Assembly: GCA_036496385.1 (NCBI GenBank)
Contig: DASXLD010000023.1
Location: 1 to 22,267, forward strand
Reading direction: 5' to 3'
DNA length: 22,267 bases
Source of the DNA: Schlegelella_A sp036496385
Lineage (GTDB): Bacteria; Pseudomonadota; Gammaproteobacteria; Burkholderiales; Burkholderiaceae_C
Shown here: positions 22,152 to 22,267 of the stretch, piece by piece
Numbering within the stretch: position 1 is the stretch's first letter
Layout of the letters: every line of letters starts with the position of its first letter
The notes under the pieces: generated by a model
Seen by the model: the letters and a program-made list of their open reading frames with translations, nothing else
Databases searched by the model: none
What the model was told of the DNA's origin: nothing
Translations under genes and position numbers: made by a program

Positions 22152-22267
22152 GAACTGAAGAGTTTGATCCTGGCTCAGATTGAACGCTGGCGGCATGCCT
22201 TACACATGCAAGTCGAACGGCAGCACGGGAGCAATCCTGGTGGCGAGTGGCGAACGGGTGAGTAATA
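22152..22267 (+). rRNA. rrs: 16S ribosomal RNA, 5' end (runs off window)
   Basis: The conserved AGAGTTTGATCCTGGCTCAG begins at 22159, followed by ATTGAACGCTGGCGGCATGC and CTTACACATGCAAGTCGAAC, the universal 16S 5' region. Aligning the 5' end with E. coli places base 1 at about 22152. The variable V1 segment GGCAGCACGGGAGCAATCC is typical of Burkholderiales-like Betaproteobacteria. Only the first 116 nt are present. Confidence 0.97.

Noticed and set aside
1..22267. Mobile elements, prophage, CRISPR, toxin-antitoxin or defence genes
   Set aside because: No transposase, integrase, regularly spaced repeats or defence-type domains were found on either strand.

Overview
The window is about 22 kb of high-GC chromosome (roughly 70% GC by eye) from a betaproteobacterium, most likely in or near the Burkholderiales. 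The 16S rRNA 5' end at the right edge, the rrn leader with a boxA-like element, and the dacA-ybeD-lipB-lipA and EIIA-HPr-EI gene orders support this. I see no transposase, prophage, CRISPR array, tRNA or obvious foreign island. This is core housekeeping chromosome with a few unusual details.

Layout, left to right. (1) 1-1958: ruvB (partial, minus) and ruvA (minus), the Holliday-junction branch-migration motor, separated by an opposite-strand PCu(A)C-type copper chaperone gene. (2) 2022-3429: phoH and ybeY (plus, overlapping), an RNA-metabolism pair. (3) 6506-3453 (minus): hemB, a CorA-like Mg transporter and an EamA transporter as an operon, with hemJ (plus) diverging from hemB. (4) 7098-9838 (plus): a VanZ-like membrane protein, a 31-bp tandem repeat, a VOC protein, a [2Fe-2S] ferredoxin-like protein and an alpha/beta hydrolase. 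(5) 9895-15870 (plus): dacA, D-amino-acid aminotransferase, ybeD, lipB, lipA, an unrecognised multi-zinc-ribbon membrane protein and a YddG-like EamA exporter. (6) 17079-15934 (minus): a degenerate sensor-kinase/receiver protein; then 18607-17339 (minus): a CaiB/BaiF (class III) CoA-transferase. (7) 18642-21818 (plus): a small lipoprotein, a mannose-type EIIA, HPr and enzyme I, a PTS phosphorelay with no sugar permease in view. (8) 21819-22267: the promoter, structured leader and first 116 nt of an rRNA operon.

Functional links: HemB and HemJ are steps of one haem pathway. HemB lacks the zinc cysteines and looks like the magnesium type, and it is followed 14 bp downstream by a CorA-like Mg transporter. 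LipB and LipA make protein-bound lipoate. DacA and the D-amino-acid aminotransferase both concern D-alanine. EI, HPr and EIIA probably act as a regulatory phosphorelay.

The most interesting pattern is regulatory. At least seven genes (ruvB, ruvA, hemB, hemJ, the CoA-transferase, the lipoprotein and ptsI) have a -10-like hexamer (GATAAT, TAGAAT, GACAAT or TACGAT) ending only 5-8 nt before the start codon and no visible Shine-Dalgarno. Some other genes (dat, the VOC gene) carry clear Shine-Dalgarno sequences instead. This suggests frequent leaderless transcription. I found no convincing wholly new biochemical system; the candidates for novelty are the leaderless promoters, the degenerate signalling protein, the zinc-ribbon membrane protein and the interrupted ruvAB locus.
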